NCBI RefSeq assembly: GCF_013141865.1
Contig: NZ_RCST01000001.1
Location: forward strand, 2,790,001 to 2,854,000
Origin: Methylomonas sp. ZR1
GTDB taxonomy: Bacteria > Pseudomonadota > Gammaproteobacteria > Methylococcales > Methylomonadaceae
DNA length: 64,000 nt
Direction: 5' to 3'
Part shown: positions 48,086-57,255 of the stretch, in pieces
Layout: the number at the start of each line of letters is the position of its first letter
Numbering within the stretch: the stretch's first letter is position 1
Translations under genes and position numbers: made by a program
Notes under the pieces: generated by a model
Seen by the model: only the letters and a program-made list of their open reading frames with translations
What the model was told of the DNA's origin: nothing
The model's database searches: none

Positions 48086-49885
48086 GTGAGCAGCGATTGC
48101 AAATTTCTCGATCAAGCGCCACGCTTTCTATTTTTTACCGGCAAAGGCGGTGTGGGCAAGACCTCCATCGCTTGCGCCTCGGCCGTAAAATTGGCGGATG
48201 CCGGCAGACGGGTGTTGTTGGTGAGCACCGATCCGGCCTCGAATGTCGGCCAGGTATTTGGTATCGCCATCGGTAATCAGATCACCGCGATTCCGGCCGT
48301 ATCCGGTCTGGCGGCATTGGAAATCGATCCGCAAGCGGCGGCGCAAGCCTATCGCGACCGTATCGTCGGCCCGGTGCGGGGCGTGTTGCCGGACAGCATT
48401 GTCAAAGGTATAGAAGAACAGCTGTCCGGGGCCTGTACCACGGAAATTGCGGCGTTCGACGAATTTACCGCGCTATTAACCGACTCCGCTTTGACCGCCG
48501 GCTACGATCAAATCGTGTTCGACACCGCCCCGACCGGCCACACCATCCGCCTGTTGCAACTACCAGGTGCCTGGAGCGGCTTTTTGGAGCAAGGCAAAGG
48601 CGACGCCTCTTGCCTGGGCCCCTTGGCCGGTCTGGAAAAACAGCGTAGCCAATATAAAGCCGCCGTCGACGCCTTGGCCGATCCGCAACGCAGCCGTTTG
48701 ATCCTGGTCGCCCGCGCCCAACCATCGACCTTGCGCGAAGTAGCCCGCACCCATGAAGAATTAGACGCCATCGGCTTAACGCAACAATATTTGGCCATCA
48801 ATGGCATCTTGCCGGCAAGCGCCACCGCACAAGACCCGCTGGCGAATGCCATCTACCAACGCGAGCAACATGCTTTGGCCGACATGCCGGCAGCTTTAAA
48901 TAGCCTACCGATGGACCGCATTGAATTAAAGCCCTTCAATCTGGTTGGACTGACGGCTCTCAGACAATTGCTTAGCAATGCCGCACCGCTAGCAATGCCT
49001 GACAGTGACGTTATGCCGGCCATACCCGCGCCTGATCTATCTAAATTGGTGGACGAGATTGCCGCCGACGGTCATGGCCTGGTGATGCTAATGGGCAAAG
49101 GTGGCGTTGGCAAAACCACCCTGGCCGCCGGATTGGCGGTGGAACTGGCACGACGCGGTTTGCCGGTGCATCTGACCACCTCCGACCCAGCCGCCAATTT
49201 AACGGACACGCTAAACGGGGCTTTGCCGGACCTGACAGTCAGCAAAATCGATCCGCATGCGGAAACCGAACGCTACCGTCAGCATGTGCTGTCCACAAAA
49301 GGCGCCAAACTAGATGAACAAGGCCGCGCCTTGCTGGAAGAAGACTTGCGCTCGCCGTGTACCGAAGAAATTGCCGTTTTCCAAACCTTTTCCCGCATCA
49401 TCCGCGAAGCCGGCAAGAAATTCGTGGTGATGGATACCGCCCCTACCGGCCATACCTTACTGCTCTTGGACGCTACCGGCGCTTACCATCGCGAGGTGGC
49501 GCGGCAGATGGGCGATTCCAATCAGCATTTCACCACGCCGATGATGCAGTTGCAGGACCCGCGTCAAACCAAGGTGCTGATCGTCACTTTAGCGGAAACC
49601 ACGCCGGTACTGGAAGCTGCTCATTTGCAAGACGATCTGCGCCGGGCCGGCATCCAACCTTGGGCCTGGGTGATTAATAACAGCGTGGCGGCGACCACCG
49701 TGCATTCGGCGCTGTTACGCCAACGCGCGGCCAATGAATTGGCGGAAATTGCCGAGGTAGCGGATCGACACGCCCAACGTTACGCGCTCGTGCCCTTGTT
49801 GCGGGAAGAACCGACAGGTGTGGAACGCTTGCTGGCATTGGCCGGCCGGCCAAACGCCTTCTCCTTTAGTACCTACGGAGCATAA
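48086..49885 (+). CDS. arsA: ArsA, arsenite-translocating ATPase, duplicated
   Basis: Soluble ATPase that drives the arsenite pump. GTG 48086 (GGTGAT upstream) gives 599 residues; a TTG at 48062 is an alternative. Two homologous halves have the P-loops FTGKGGVGKTS near residue 20 and LMGKGGVGKTT near 335, each followed by an FDTAPTGHT or MDTAPTGHT signature. As(III)-binding cysteines occur in LSGACTTEIAAFDEF and RSPCTEEIAVF. ArsA normally partners ArsB, while this operon encodes an Acr3-type pump, a known but less common combination. Confidence 0.94.
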   Translation: MSSDCKFLDQAPRFLFFTGKGGVGKTSIACASAVKLADAGRRVLLVSTDPASNVGQVFGIAIGNQITAIPAVSGLAALEIDPQAAAQAYRDRIVGPVRGVLPDSIVKGIEEQLSGACTTEIAAFDEFTALLTDSALTAGYDQIVFDTAPTGHTIRLLQLPGAWSGFLEQGKGDASCLGPLAGLEKQRSQYKAAVDALADPQRSRLILVARAQPSTLREVARTHEELDAIGLTQQYLAINGILPASATAQDPLANAIYQREQHALADMPAALNSLPMDRIELKPFNLVGLTALRQLLSNAAPLAMPDSDVMPAIPAPDLSKLVDEIAADGHGLVMLMGKGGVGKTTLAAGLAVELARRGLPVHLTTSDPAANLTDTLNGALPDLTVSKIDPHAETERYRQHVLSTKGAKLDEQGRALLEEDLRSPCTEEIAVFQTFSRIIREAGKKFVVMDTAPTGHTLLLLDATGAYHREVARQMGDSNQHFTTPMMQLQDPRQTKVLIVTLAETTPVLEAAHLQDDLRRAGIQPWAWVINNSVAATTVHSALLRQRAANELAEIAEVADRHAQRYALVPLLREEPTGVERLLALAGRPNAFSFSTYGA

Positions 49886-49887
49886 AG

Positions 49888-49962
49888 GAGAAGGTTGAGA
49901 TGAGGGGATTAAAATCAGTTATTTACATCCCTCACCCTAGCCCTCTCCCTGAGGGAGAGGGA
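49888..49962. repeat. Dispersed palindromic repeat in the ars operon
   Basis: Contains CCCTCACCCTAGCCCTCTCC...GGAGAGGGA at 49929-49962, preceded by an inverted half GGTTGAGATGAGGGG at 49892-49906. It is the same family as at 43007-43111, here sitting in the 151-bp arsA-arsI gap. Confidence 0.7.
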
Positions 49963-50036
49963 ATTTTCAGAGGTCCCCACTAAACAATGCTAGCTAATCT
50001 CCAATCTCATTCACTATTTACCCCGGAGCAAACGCG

Positions 50037-50483
50037 ATGAAACGCCTGCATATCCATCTCGCCGTCGATGATCTGGCGAAAAATATCGACTTTTATAGCG
50101 CGCTGTTTCAAAGCGCACCGAGCGTGCGCGAAGCCGATTACGCCAAGTGGCTACTGGACGATCCGCGCGTCAATTTCGCGATTTCCAGCCGCGGCCGCCA
50201 GCCGGGGTTGGATCATTTGGGCATACAAGTCGAATCGGGTGAGGAGTTGGAAGCAGCTCAGGAAAACCTGGCCGTTGCCGAGCTACCGGTCGCCGCGCAA
50301 AAACAAGCCAACTGCTGCTACGCCCAGTCCGATAAATACTGGACCGTCGATCCACAAGGCATCGCCTGGGAAGCCTTCCACTCCTTGCAAACCATTCCCT
50401 TATTTGGCGAGGATCAAGTGTTGCAACTTGAACCCGCCAGCAGCTGCTGCAAACCGCCGGCAGCCGATAACGCTGCACAGTAA
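50037..50483 (+). CDS. arsI: ArsI/CadI-like glyoxalase-fold C-As lyase
   Basis: Vicinal-oxygen-chelate metalloprotein of 148 residues. ArsI cleaves the carbon-arsenic bond of trivalent organoarsenicals. The family signature is complete: LHIHLAVDDL (metal His), PGLDHLGIQVES (second His), NCCYAQSDKYWTVDPQG with the vicinal Cys pair, and WEAF (metal Glu). A C-terminal tail SSCCKPP gives a further Cys pair. It lies between arsA and acr3 with a 150-bp gap holding a repeat, so it may have its own promoter. CadI would be the other label. Confidence 0.85.
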   Translation: MKRLHIHLAVDDLAKNIDFYSALFQSAPSVREADYAKWLLDDPRVNFAISSRGRQPGLDHLGIQVESGEELEAAQENLAVAELPVAAQKQANCCYAQSDKYWTVDPQGIAWEAFHSLQTIPLFGEDQVLQLEPASSCCKPPAADNAAQ

Positions 50484-50504
50484 ATCGCTGATTTGGAGAT
50501 TTAA

Positions 50505-51557
50505 ATGAGCACCCCGCATTGCCCCAACGCCCGTTTATCCTTTCTCGACCGTTTTTTGACGCTATGGATTTTCATCGCCATGGCGTTTGGCGTCGGCATC
50601 GGTTTTCTGTTTCCCACGGAAGTAACCGACTTCAACGCGGCGGTATCGGTCCGCACCACCAATATTCCGATCGCCATCGGCTTGATCGTGATGATGTATC
50701 CGCCGCTGGCCAAAGTCCGTTACGAAGAACTTGGCGACGTGTTCCGCAACTGGCGGATATTGGCCGTGTCCTTGCTGCAAAACTGGCTGCTCGGTCCGGT
50801 GTTGATGTTTGTATTGGCTATCGTGTTTCTGCGCGATTACCCGGACTACATGGTGGGTTTGATCCTGATCGGACTGGCGCGCTGCATCGCGATGGTCATC
50901 GTCTGGAACGAGCTTGCAAACGGCGACAACGAATACGCGGCGGGCTTGGTGGCATTTAACAGCGTATTTCAGGTCTTGTTTTACAGCGTCTATGCCTGGC
51001 TGTTCATCACCGTGCTGCCGCCCTTATTCGGCATGCAAGGCAGCCTGGTAGCCATCACCATCGGCGAAATCGCCAAAAGCGTATTCATCTATCTGGGCAT
51101 TCCATTTATCGCCGGCTTTAGCACGCGCTTTCTATTGGTCAAAGCCAAAGGCAAGGATTGGTATCACCAGCATTTCGTCCCGAAAATCAGCCCACTGACC
51201 TTGATCGCCCTGCTGTTTACCATCGTGGTGATGTTCTCGTTAAAAGGCGATTTGATCGTACAATTGCCGCTGGACGTGGTGCGGATTGCGATACCGCTGT
51301 TGATTTATTTTGTGGTGATGTTTTTACTCAGCTTTTGGCTGGGTAAAAACATCGGCGCCGGTTACGGCAAAACCACCACACTGGCGTTTACCGCCGCCAG
51401 CAATAATTTTGAATTGGCGATTGCGGTGGCGGTGGCGGTGTTTGGTATTAATAGCGGCGCGGCGTTTGCCGCGGTGATTGGACCCTTGATCGAAGTGCCG
51501 GTGATGATAGCCCTAGTCAATGTGGCTTTCTTTTTCCGTAAACAGGGGATGATTTAA
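50505..51557 (+). CDS. acr3: Acr3, arsenite efflux permease
   Basis: Ten-helix membrane exporter of As(OH)3, 350 residues, belonging to the ACR3 rather than the ArsB family. The invariant Cys is in [15 protein letters not shown], and the conserved segment [35 protein letters not shown] is intact (only key parts quoted: [14 protein letters not shown]). It follows arsI by 21 bp. Confidence 0.94.
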   Translation: MSTPHCPNARLSFLDRFLTLWIFIAMAFGVGIGFLFPTEVTDFNAAVSVRTTNIPIAIGLIVMMYPPLAKVRYEELGDVFRNWRILAVSLLQNWLLGPVLMFVLAIVFLRDYPDYMVGLILIGLARCIAMVIVWNELANGDNEYAAGLVAFNSVFQVLFYSVYAWLFITVLPPLFGMQGSLVAITIGEIAKSVFIYLGIPFIAGFSTRFLLVKAKGKDWYHQHFVPKISPLTLIALLFTIVVMFSLKGDLIVQLPLDVVRIAIPLLIYFVVMFLLSFWLGKNIGAGYGKTTTLAFTAASNNFELAIAVAVAVFGINSGAAFAAVIGPLIEVPVMIALVNVAFFFRKQGMI

Positions 51558-51621
51558 AAATAGCAAAACGTTTACCCAACGACTGCATTACCCCTCTTTA
51601 ACCTTACAAAGGAACACCCTC

Positions 51622-51828
51622 ATGGCTACTGATAAATCGAAAAACGATAGAAAGAAAATTGCGGTGGAAGAACCCACTTACGACCAACTGAAAAACTTTT
51701 CCCGCTTTAACGGCTTAAAAACCCGTACGGTGGTGGCGTGTATGGTGAATATCATGCTGCAAGATGAAGTGTTAAGCCGCCGTGTCGTCGAACAGTGCCT
51801 GGCTGCCGACTCGGAGGAAGCCAATTAG
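51622..51828 (+). CDS. Small basic protein, possible RHH-type
   Basis: Not recognised. Sixty-eight residues with a good AAAGGAAC site 11 bases before ATG 51622. The N-terminus is Lys-rich (DKSKNDRKKIAVEE), followed by a helical segment (TYDQLKNFSRFNGLKTRTVVACMVN) whose layout could be a strand-helix-helix DNA-binding fold. It is 64 bp after acr3, so it may be the last gene of the ars operon. Confidence 0.6.
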   Translation: MATDKSKNDRKKIAVEEPTYDQLKNFSRFNGLKTRTVVACMVNIMLQDEVLSRRVVEQCLAADSEEAN

Positions 51829-51978
51829 TGTCAGCCGGATCAAAATCGCCAACAATTTTAAGCGGCGTTGATTGAAGTCAAAGCTATCAGAACAAGCCTG
51901 TTTGATAATTCAGCCAGGCATGTTCAATCGCACATGCCAACGCGGTTTTTTTGGACTCATCAGCGATTAAGTCAGGTT

Positions 51979-52248
51979 ATGACTATGGACAATGACATTT
52001 TAATCGATCAAGCCCGGCAGCTTTATGCGGCATTGCATGCCAGACAAGTCGGGCTGTTGGCCCCCAACCTTACGGCATTGGATCGCCTAGAGCGTTTTAT
52101 TTTCAGTGCCTATGGCCGTTACCAGCGCCGCTTGACCCGTTGCGCACTTTGTTACCAAACCCGCAAGCATGACTGTGAGCGGGAGCCCGGTGAAAAGCGT
52201 ATTTCTTGCCAACGCCGCAACCCCTTCGCCGCTATTGCCCGGTTTTAA
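51979..52248 (+). CDS. Short hypothetical protein, doubtful
   Basis: Ninety-residue frame from ATG 51979; a longer start at 51868 is open but less likely. The first half is helical (IDQARQLYAALHARQVGLLA), the second has three to four Cys (RCALCYQTRKHDC and SCQRRNP) as in a tiny zinc-like module. No family recognised. Its ribosome site is poor, and it could be chance. Confidence 0.3.
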   Translation: MTMDNDILIDQARQLYAALHARQVGLLAPNLTALDRLERFIFSAYGRYQRRLTRCALCYQTRKHDCEREPGEKRISCQRRNPFAAIARF

Positions 52249-52579
52249 CCGGCAATATTTTGCTGTCCACGCCTGGCTTATTTGTTTAGTATTGCGCCAT
52301 GGATGACGGCGAATTTGCACAGCTTCCGTGGCGGTATCGATAGGCATCGCGCGCTTGAGTTGTCTGCATTGACGCTTGGAGAGACAGGGCAGACACTTTC
52401 ACTTGGCAAGCGGAATGTATCGCCGCCGACAAGGCGTCTTGTGGAGGCGCCCCGCCAAATAACTGCTAGTGAACGATTTGAAAAATCTAGCGCCAAATTA
52501 AGAGTGGTGTGTAGATGGCCTTTGATTTTTCAATTGCAATGGGACACAACGATTCAACCTAACTGCCCAGAACTCGACG
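52249..52579. other. Spacer before the hox operon, 331 bp
   Basis: No gene supported; a 101-codon frame over most of it lacks a start signal. Presumably holds the hox promoter. No sigma-54 (GG-N10-GC) or FNR site was recognised with confidence. Confidence 0.35.
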
Positions 52580-54361
52580 ATGAATAGTTTTATTCGATCC
52601 GTACTTGCAGAGGCGGACTATAAACCAGAAAGGCTCTTGCAGATGCTAAGGGCCGTGCAGGCGCAGTACCTGCATATTCCCAACGCGGCTATCGAACAAT
52701 TGGCCGCAGCCCTGCATATTCCCCGTACGCAGATTATTGCCGTCGCGGAATTCTATAGTTTCTTGCACCTGACACCACAGGGCCGTTACGACATTCATAT
52801 CAGCGATTCGATTACCGACCGGATGCTAGGCAAGGAAAAATTGTTGAACTACCTGGCGGAAAAATTGCGGGTTAACGTGGGTGAAGTCCGCGCGGACGGT
52901 CTGGTCAGTTTGAATAATACCTCCTGCACCGGCATGTGCGACCAAGGCCCGGCCGGTTTGGTTAACGGCTATGCGTTGACCCGTCTGGACCCTGCCAGAA
53001 TCGATGTCATCGCCAAACTGATCGAACAACAAGCGCCGTTAAGCGATTGGCCACCGGAGTTCTTTGCGGTGGAAGAGCCGGTCCGCAAACCCGGCCTGTT
53101 GCTCAACCAGCCATTCGAAAACGGCGCGGCGATAAGGGCGACCTTTGCCCGCGGCCTGACGGAAACCCTGGCGGAAGTGGACAGTTCCAATCTGCGCGGC
53201 CGCGGCGGCGCGGGCTTTAAAACCGCGTTGAAATGGCGGACCTGCGCTCAACAAACTGCCACACCGCACTACGTGATTTGTAACGCCGACGAGGGCGAAC
53301 CCGGTACCTTTAAAGACCGAATGCTGCTCGATCTGTATGCCGACCAAGTATTTGAAGGCATGACCTTGTGCGCGGCGATTATTGGTTCGGACCAGGGCTT
53401 GCTGTATCTGCGCGCCGAGTATTTATTCCTCTACGAACAATTACAACGGGTGTTGAAACGCCGCCGCGATAGCGGTTTGCTGGGGCGCAATATTCTCGGT
53501 CACGACGGCTTTGATTTTGACATCGAAATCCGCATGGGCGCCGGTGCCTATATTTGCGGCGAGGCATCCGCGCAAATCGAGTCCTTGGAAGGCAAACCCG
53601 GCATACCGCGGGTTAAGCCGCCCAACTCGGTGATCTGCGGCTATCAACGCAAACCCACCGTGGTAGACAATGTCGAGACGTTTTTCGCCGCCACTCACAT
53701 TGCTGTACAAGGCGGGTCATGGTTTGCGGAAGTCGGCACCGCACAATCCACCGGCAGCAAACTGCTCAGCATCAGCGGCGACTGCGCGCGGCCTGGCATT
53801 TACGAATACCCGTTCGGCACGTCAATTGAAGAGATTTTGCAAGACTGCGGCGCGGACGACGTCATGGGTGTGCAAGTCGGCGGGCCGTCCGGCACTTTTA
53901 TTTCCAATCGGGAATTGCAACGGCGCATAGCCTTCGAGGACCTATCCACCGCCGGCTCGTTTATGGTGTTCAACAACAGCCGCAATATTTTCGACATCGT
54001 GCAAAATTTCACTGATTTCTTCGCCCATGAAAGCTGCGGCTTTTGCACACCGTGCCGGGTCGGCACCACACTGTTGAAAAATCAGCTGCGGAAAATTGTC
54101 GAAGGCAACGGCGCTGCGGTCGACCTGGAAGAACTCAACGAGATATGCCTGGTCGTCAAAAACAACAGCCATTGCGGTTTGGGGGATTCAGCAGCCAATC
54201 CAATTTTAAGCACCCTGGCCAGCTATCCCGAGCTGTATCTTAAGCAATTAAAGCAGAGCAGTTTTACCCCGGGTTTTGACTTGGACGCCACCCTGGCCGT
54301 GGCTCGCCGCATGGCGCAGCGCGACGACGACGCGGCGCATTTATCGCAAGTGGAGAATTGA
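52580..54361 (+). CDS. hoxF: HoxF, diaphorase subunit of NAD-reducing hydrogenase
   Basis: Transfers electrons between the Fe-S chain and NAD. The 593 residues comprise an N-terminal NuoE/HoxE-like domain (about 1-155) and a NuoF-like part. FMN/NADH motifs are RGRGGAGFKTALKW and GAGAYICGEASAQIESLEG, and the 4Fe-4S site is ESCGFCTPCRVGT with a distal CGLGDSA. In the HoxE-like part only one Cys pair (NTSCTGMCDQG) remains; the usual upstream pair is absent (HISDSITDRML), so a complete N1a-type 2Fe-2S site is not expected. Operon order hoxF-U-Y-H-W, with hoxU starting two bases after this stop. Confidence 0.93.
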   Translation: MNSFIRSVLAEADYKPERLLQMLRAVQAQYLHIPNAAIEQLAAALHIPRTQIIAVAEFYSFLHLTPQGRYDIHISDSITDRMLGKEKLLNYLAEKLRVNVGEVRADGLVSLNNTSCTGMCDQGPAGLVNGYALTRLDPARIDVIAKLIEQQAPLSDWPPEFFAVEEPVRKPGLLLNQPFENGAAIRATFARGLTETLAEVDSSNLRGRGGAGFKTALKWRTCAQQTATPHYVICNADEGEPGTFKDRMLLDLYADQVFEGMTLCAAIIGSDQGLLYLRAEYLFLYEQLQRVLKRRRDSGLLGRNILGHDGFDFDIEIRMGAGAYICGEASAQIESLEGKPGIPRVKPPNSVICGYQRKPTVVDNVETFFAATHIAVQGGSWFAEVGTAQSTGSKLLSISGDCARPGIYEYPFGTSIEEILQDCGADDVMGVQVGGPSGTFISNRELQRRIAFEDLSTAGSFMVFNNSRNIFDIVQNFTDFFAHESCGFCTPCRVGTTLLKNQLRKIVEGNGAAVDLEELNEICLVVKNNSHCGLGDSAANPILSTLASYPELYLKQLKQSSFTPGFDLDATLAVARRMAQRDDDAAHLSQVEN

Positions 54362-54362
54362 T

Positions 54363-55202
54363 ATGAGCGGCACTCTTTGTATCGACGGCATCGCCGTTCC
54401 GTTCAGCGACGGCCAAACTATTATCGAAGCAGCCCGCACCGCCGGCGTTTACATTCCTTATCTGTGCCACCGGCCGGGTTACGCCCCTTACGGCAGTTGC
54501 AAACTGTGTACGGTGAAAGTCAATGGCCGCACCAATACCGCCTGCACCCTGCCGGCCGCCGACGGCCAAACCGTCATCAGCAACAGCCCCGACCTGCAAC
54601 ACGACCGCCAGCGCATCACCCAAATGCTGTTTGTGGAAGGCAACCATTTCTGCCCATCCTGCGAAAAATCCGGCAATTGCCAGTTGCAGGCCGTCGCCTA
54701 CCATCAGAACATGCTGGATAACCACTACCCGCATTTTTATGCACAGCGCGAAATGGACGCCTCGCACCCGGATATTTTGATCGATCACGACCGCTGCATT
54801 TTCTGCAATTTATGCGTGCGCGCCAGCAAGGAAAAAGACGGGAAAGACGTATTCGGCATCGCCGGGCGCGGCATCCACAAACGCCTGGTCATCAACTCGC
54901 CTAGCGGCAAGCTGAAAGACAGCGAGATTAGTGTCGATGACGAGGCCGCCCATGTCTGCCCGACCGGCGCGATTCTGGTCAAACGCAGCGCCTATCTGGC
55001 ACCGATTGGTGAACGCATCTACGACGGGCATCCCATCAGCGAAGTCGCCTGCGAAAAAGCGGTTATCAAAGCCGGCGAGGCCAGCGGCTACCCAAGCTGC
55101 GACCCGACCAAGCTGGCGGAGTCAGCTCAGCAGAACGGTGGCCCGGACTCCCACTACGCGGCGACCATGCCGCCCGCTCCGGACATCAAACATGGCCGCT
55201 AA
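54363..55202 (+). CDS. hoxU: HoxU, Fe-S subunit of the hydrogenase diaphorase module
   Basis: NuoG-N-terminal-like ferredoxin subunit of 279 residues. 2Fe-2S ligands in PYLCHRPGYAPYGSCKLC and ACTLP, a His/Cys 4Fe-4S site in GNHFCPSCEKSGNCQL, and a second 4Fe-4S in DRCIFCNLCVRAS with the distal Cys in HVCPTGAI. Total length and cluster set match R. eutropha-type HoxU, with an extended C-terminus of about 45 residues. The start ATG 54363 lies two bases past hoxF. Confidence 0.93.
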   Translation: MSGTLCIDGIAVPFSDGQTIIEAARTAGVYIPYLCHRPGYAPYGSCKLCTVKVNGRTNTACTLPAADGQTVISNSPDLQHDRQRITQMLFVEGNHFCPSCEKSGNCQLQAVAYHQNMLDNHYPHFYAQREMDASHPDILIDHDRCIFCNLCVRASKEKDGKDVFGIAGRGIHKRLVINSPSGKLKDSEISVDDEAAHVCPTGAILVKRSAYLAPIGERIYDGHPISEVACEKAVIKAGEASGYPSCDPTKLAESAQQNGGPDSHYAATMPPAPDIKHGR

Positions 55203-55731
55203 GATTAAAATCGCCACCACCTCGCTGGCCGGCTGCTTTGGCTGCCATATGTCGTTTCTGGATATAGACGAGCGCCTCTTGAAATTGGCTGACAGCGTCG
55301 AATTCGACCGCTCGCCACTCACCGACATCGAACACTGCGGCCCGTGCGACATCGGCCTGATCGAAGGCGGGGTTTGCAATTCCGAAAACGTGCATGTGCT
55401 GCGCGAGTTTCGCGCTAACTGCAAAATTCTGATCGCCGTCGGCGCTTGCGCCATCAACGGCGGCCTACCGGCGCTGCGCAACTTTTTTAAGCTGGAAGAT
55501 TGCTTGTTGGAAGCGTACCAGGACGGCATCGGCGTGGACAATCCGCAGATACCCAGCGACCCGGAATTGCCTTTGCTACTGGACAAGGTGCGGCCGGTCC
55601 ACGAGATCGTCAAGATCGATTATTTTATGCCCGGCTGTCCGCCGTCCGCCGATGTGTTTTGGCACTACCTGAGCGCATTGATCGAAGGCCGCGACCCGAC
55701 TTTACCTTACGAGTTAGTCCATTACGACTAA
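55192..55731 (+). CDS. hoxY: HoxY, small subunit of NAD-reducing [NiFe]-hydrogenase
   Basis: Binds the proximal 4Fe-4S cluster. ATG 55192 overlaps the hoxU end by 11 bp and gives 179 residues with no Tat signal, so the enzyme is cytoplasmic. Ligands appear in LAGCFGCHMSFLD, HCGPCDIGLIEG, AVGACAINGG and PGCPPSADVFWHYL. All four cluster cysteines of the soluble (SH-type) family are in place. Confidence 0.94.
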   Translation: MAAKIKIATTSLAGCFGCHMSFLDIDERLLKLADSVEFDRSPLTDIEHCGPCDIGLIEGGVCNSENVHVLREFRANCKILIAVGACAINGGLPALRNFFKLEDCLLEAYQDGIGVDNPQIPSDPELPLLLDKVRPVHEIVKIDYFMPGCPPSADVFWHYLSALIEGRDPTLPYELVHYD

Positions 55732-55743
55732 CGGAGGAACCCC

Positions 55744-57255
55744 GTGTACGAATATCTTGAAACCGCCGATCCGGCCTTGGTCGAAGCCGGCAAGTTAAAA
55801 CGGGTCGCTGTCGATCCGGTTTCCCGCGTGGAAGGCCACGGCAAAGTCACACTGCTGTTGGATGAAAACAATCAAGTCAAGCAAGCCCGGCTACACATTG
55901 TCGAATTTCGCGGCTTTGAAAAATTCATCCAGGGCCGTCCTTACTGGGAACTACCGGTCATGGTGCAGCGCTTGTGCGGCATCTGCCCGGTCAGTCATCA
56001 TCTGGCCGCCGCCAAAGCCATCGACCAGTTGGTGGGCGTCGATCCGGCCAATCTGCCGCCGGCAGCAGACAAGTTGCGGCGCTTGCTGCATTTCGGTCAG
56101 GTGTTGCAATCGCATGCCTTGCATTTTTTCCACCTGTCCAGCCCGGATTTGCTGTTCGGATTCGAAAGCGAGATCGGCAAACGCAACATCGTCGCCGTGT
56201 TGGCGGATTATCCGGATATTGGCCTGCAAGGCGTGAAACTGCGCAAATACGGCCAGGAAGTGATCCGCATGGTCTGCGGCAAGCGCATTCACGGCACCGG
56301 CGCGATTCCTGGCGGCATGAACAAAGCGCTGAGCAAAGATGAGCGCGATTATCTGAAACAAGACATCGGCCAAATCGTGAGTTGGGCGCAAGGCGCTTTG
56401 CAACTGGTCACAAAAGTCCACACCTCCAACCAGCCCTATTACGACGACTTTGCCACCATCCGCAGCAACTACCTGAGTTTGACCAAGCCTGATGGTGCGC
56501 TGGAGCTTTATCACGGCGGGATTAGGGTGAAGAACCCGCTAGGCGACACCCTCGTGGATCATTACGATTACTGCGACTATCCGGACTTGATCCGAGAAGA
56601 AGTCCGTTCCTGGACTTATATGAAATTCCCCTACCTGACGGCGCAGGGTAAAGCCGACGGCTGGTATCGGGTGGGACCGTTGGCGCGGGTCAACAATTGC
56701 GATTTTATCGACACGCCACTGGCGGAAGCCGCGCGCGTCGAATTCAAGCAACACGGCGACGCAGCCATGGTTCACAGCACCCTGGCTTTTCACTGGACGC
56801 GGATGATCGAATTACTGCATTGCGCGGAAAGTATCCAAATCTTGCTGGATGATCCTGACCTGCTGAGTAACGACTTGGTCGCCAAAGGCGAAAAACGTTA
56901 CGAAGGCATCGGCGTGATCGAAGCGCCGCGCGGCACCCTGTTTCATCATTATCAAATCGACGAAAACGACATTGTCACCAAAGCCAATCTGATCGTCTCC
57001 ACCACCAGCAACAACACGGCGATGAACGAGTCGGTGCGGCAAGTCGCGGCGGAATATCTGTCCGGCCGCGAATTGACCGAACCCTTGCTGAATAATCTGG
57101 AAGTGGCAATCCGCGCCTACGACCCGTGTCTGTCCTGCGCCACGCATGCGGTCGGCAAAATGCCCTTGCAGTTGGAATTGGTCGACGCGGACGGCAAGTT
57201 GGTGGATAAACTGGTGCGACACAGCAGCGGCGAATTCATTCACGGTAGCGAATGA
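55744..57255 (+). CDS. hoxH: HoxH, catalytic NiFe subunit of NAD-reducing hydrogenase
   Basis: Holds the NiFe(CN)2CO site. GTG start at 55744, 503 residues. Nickel ligands are in the N-terminal RLCGICPVSHH and the C-terminal DPCLSCATHA motifs. Residues after the terminal His (about 35, AVGKMPLQLEL onwards) form the extension normally removed by an endopeptidase, and hoxW for that step overlaps the stop by 4 bp. The extension is longer than the 24 residues of R. eutropha HoxH. No hyp maturation genes are in the window. Confidence 0.95.
   Translation: MYEYLETADPALVEAGKLKRVAVDPVSRVEGHGKVTLLLDENNQVKQARLHIVEFRGFEKFIQGRPYWELPVMVQRLCGICPVSHHLAAAKAIDQLVGVDPANLPPAADKLRRLLHFGQVLQSHALHFFHLSSPDLLFGFESEIGKRNIVAVLADYPDIGLQGVKLRKYGQEVIRMVCGKRIHGTGAIPGGMNKALSKDERDYLKQDIGQIVSWAQGALQLVTKVHTSNQPYYDDFATIRSNYLSLTKPDGALELYHGGIRVKNPLGDTLVDHYDYCDYPDLIREEVRSWTYMKFPYLTAQGKADGWYRVGPLARVNNCDFIDTPLAEAARVEFKQHGDAAMVHSTLAFHWTRMIELLHCAESIQILLDDPDLLSNDLVAKGEKRYEGIGVIEAPRGTLFHHYQIDENDIVTKANLIVSTTSNNTAMNESVRQVAAEYLSGRELTEPLLNNLEVAIRAYDPCLSCATHAVGKMPLQLELVDADGKLVDKLVRHSSGEFIHGSE

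Noticed and set aside
52282..52587. 101-codon frame overlapping the hoxF start
   Set aside because: No start signal; overlaps the hoxF ATG in another frame.
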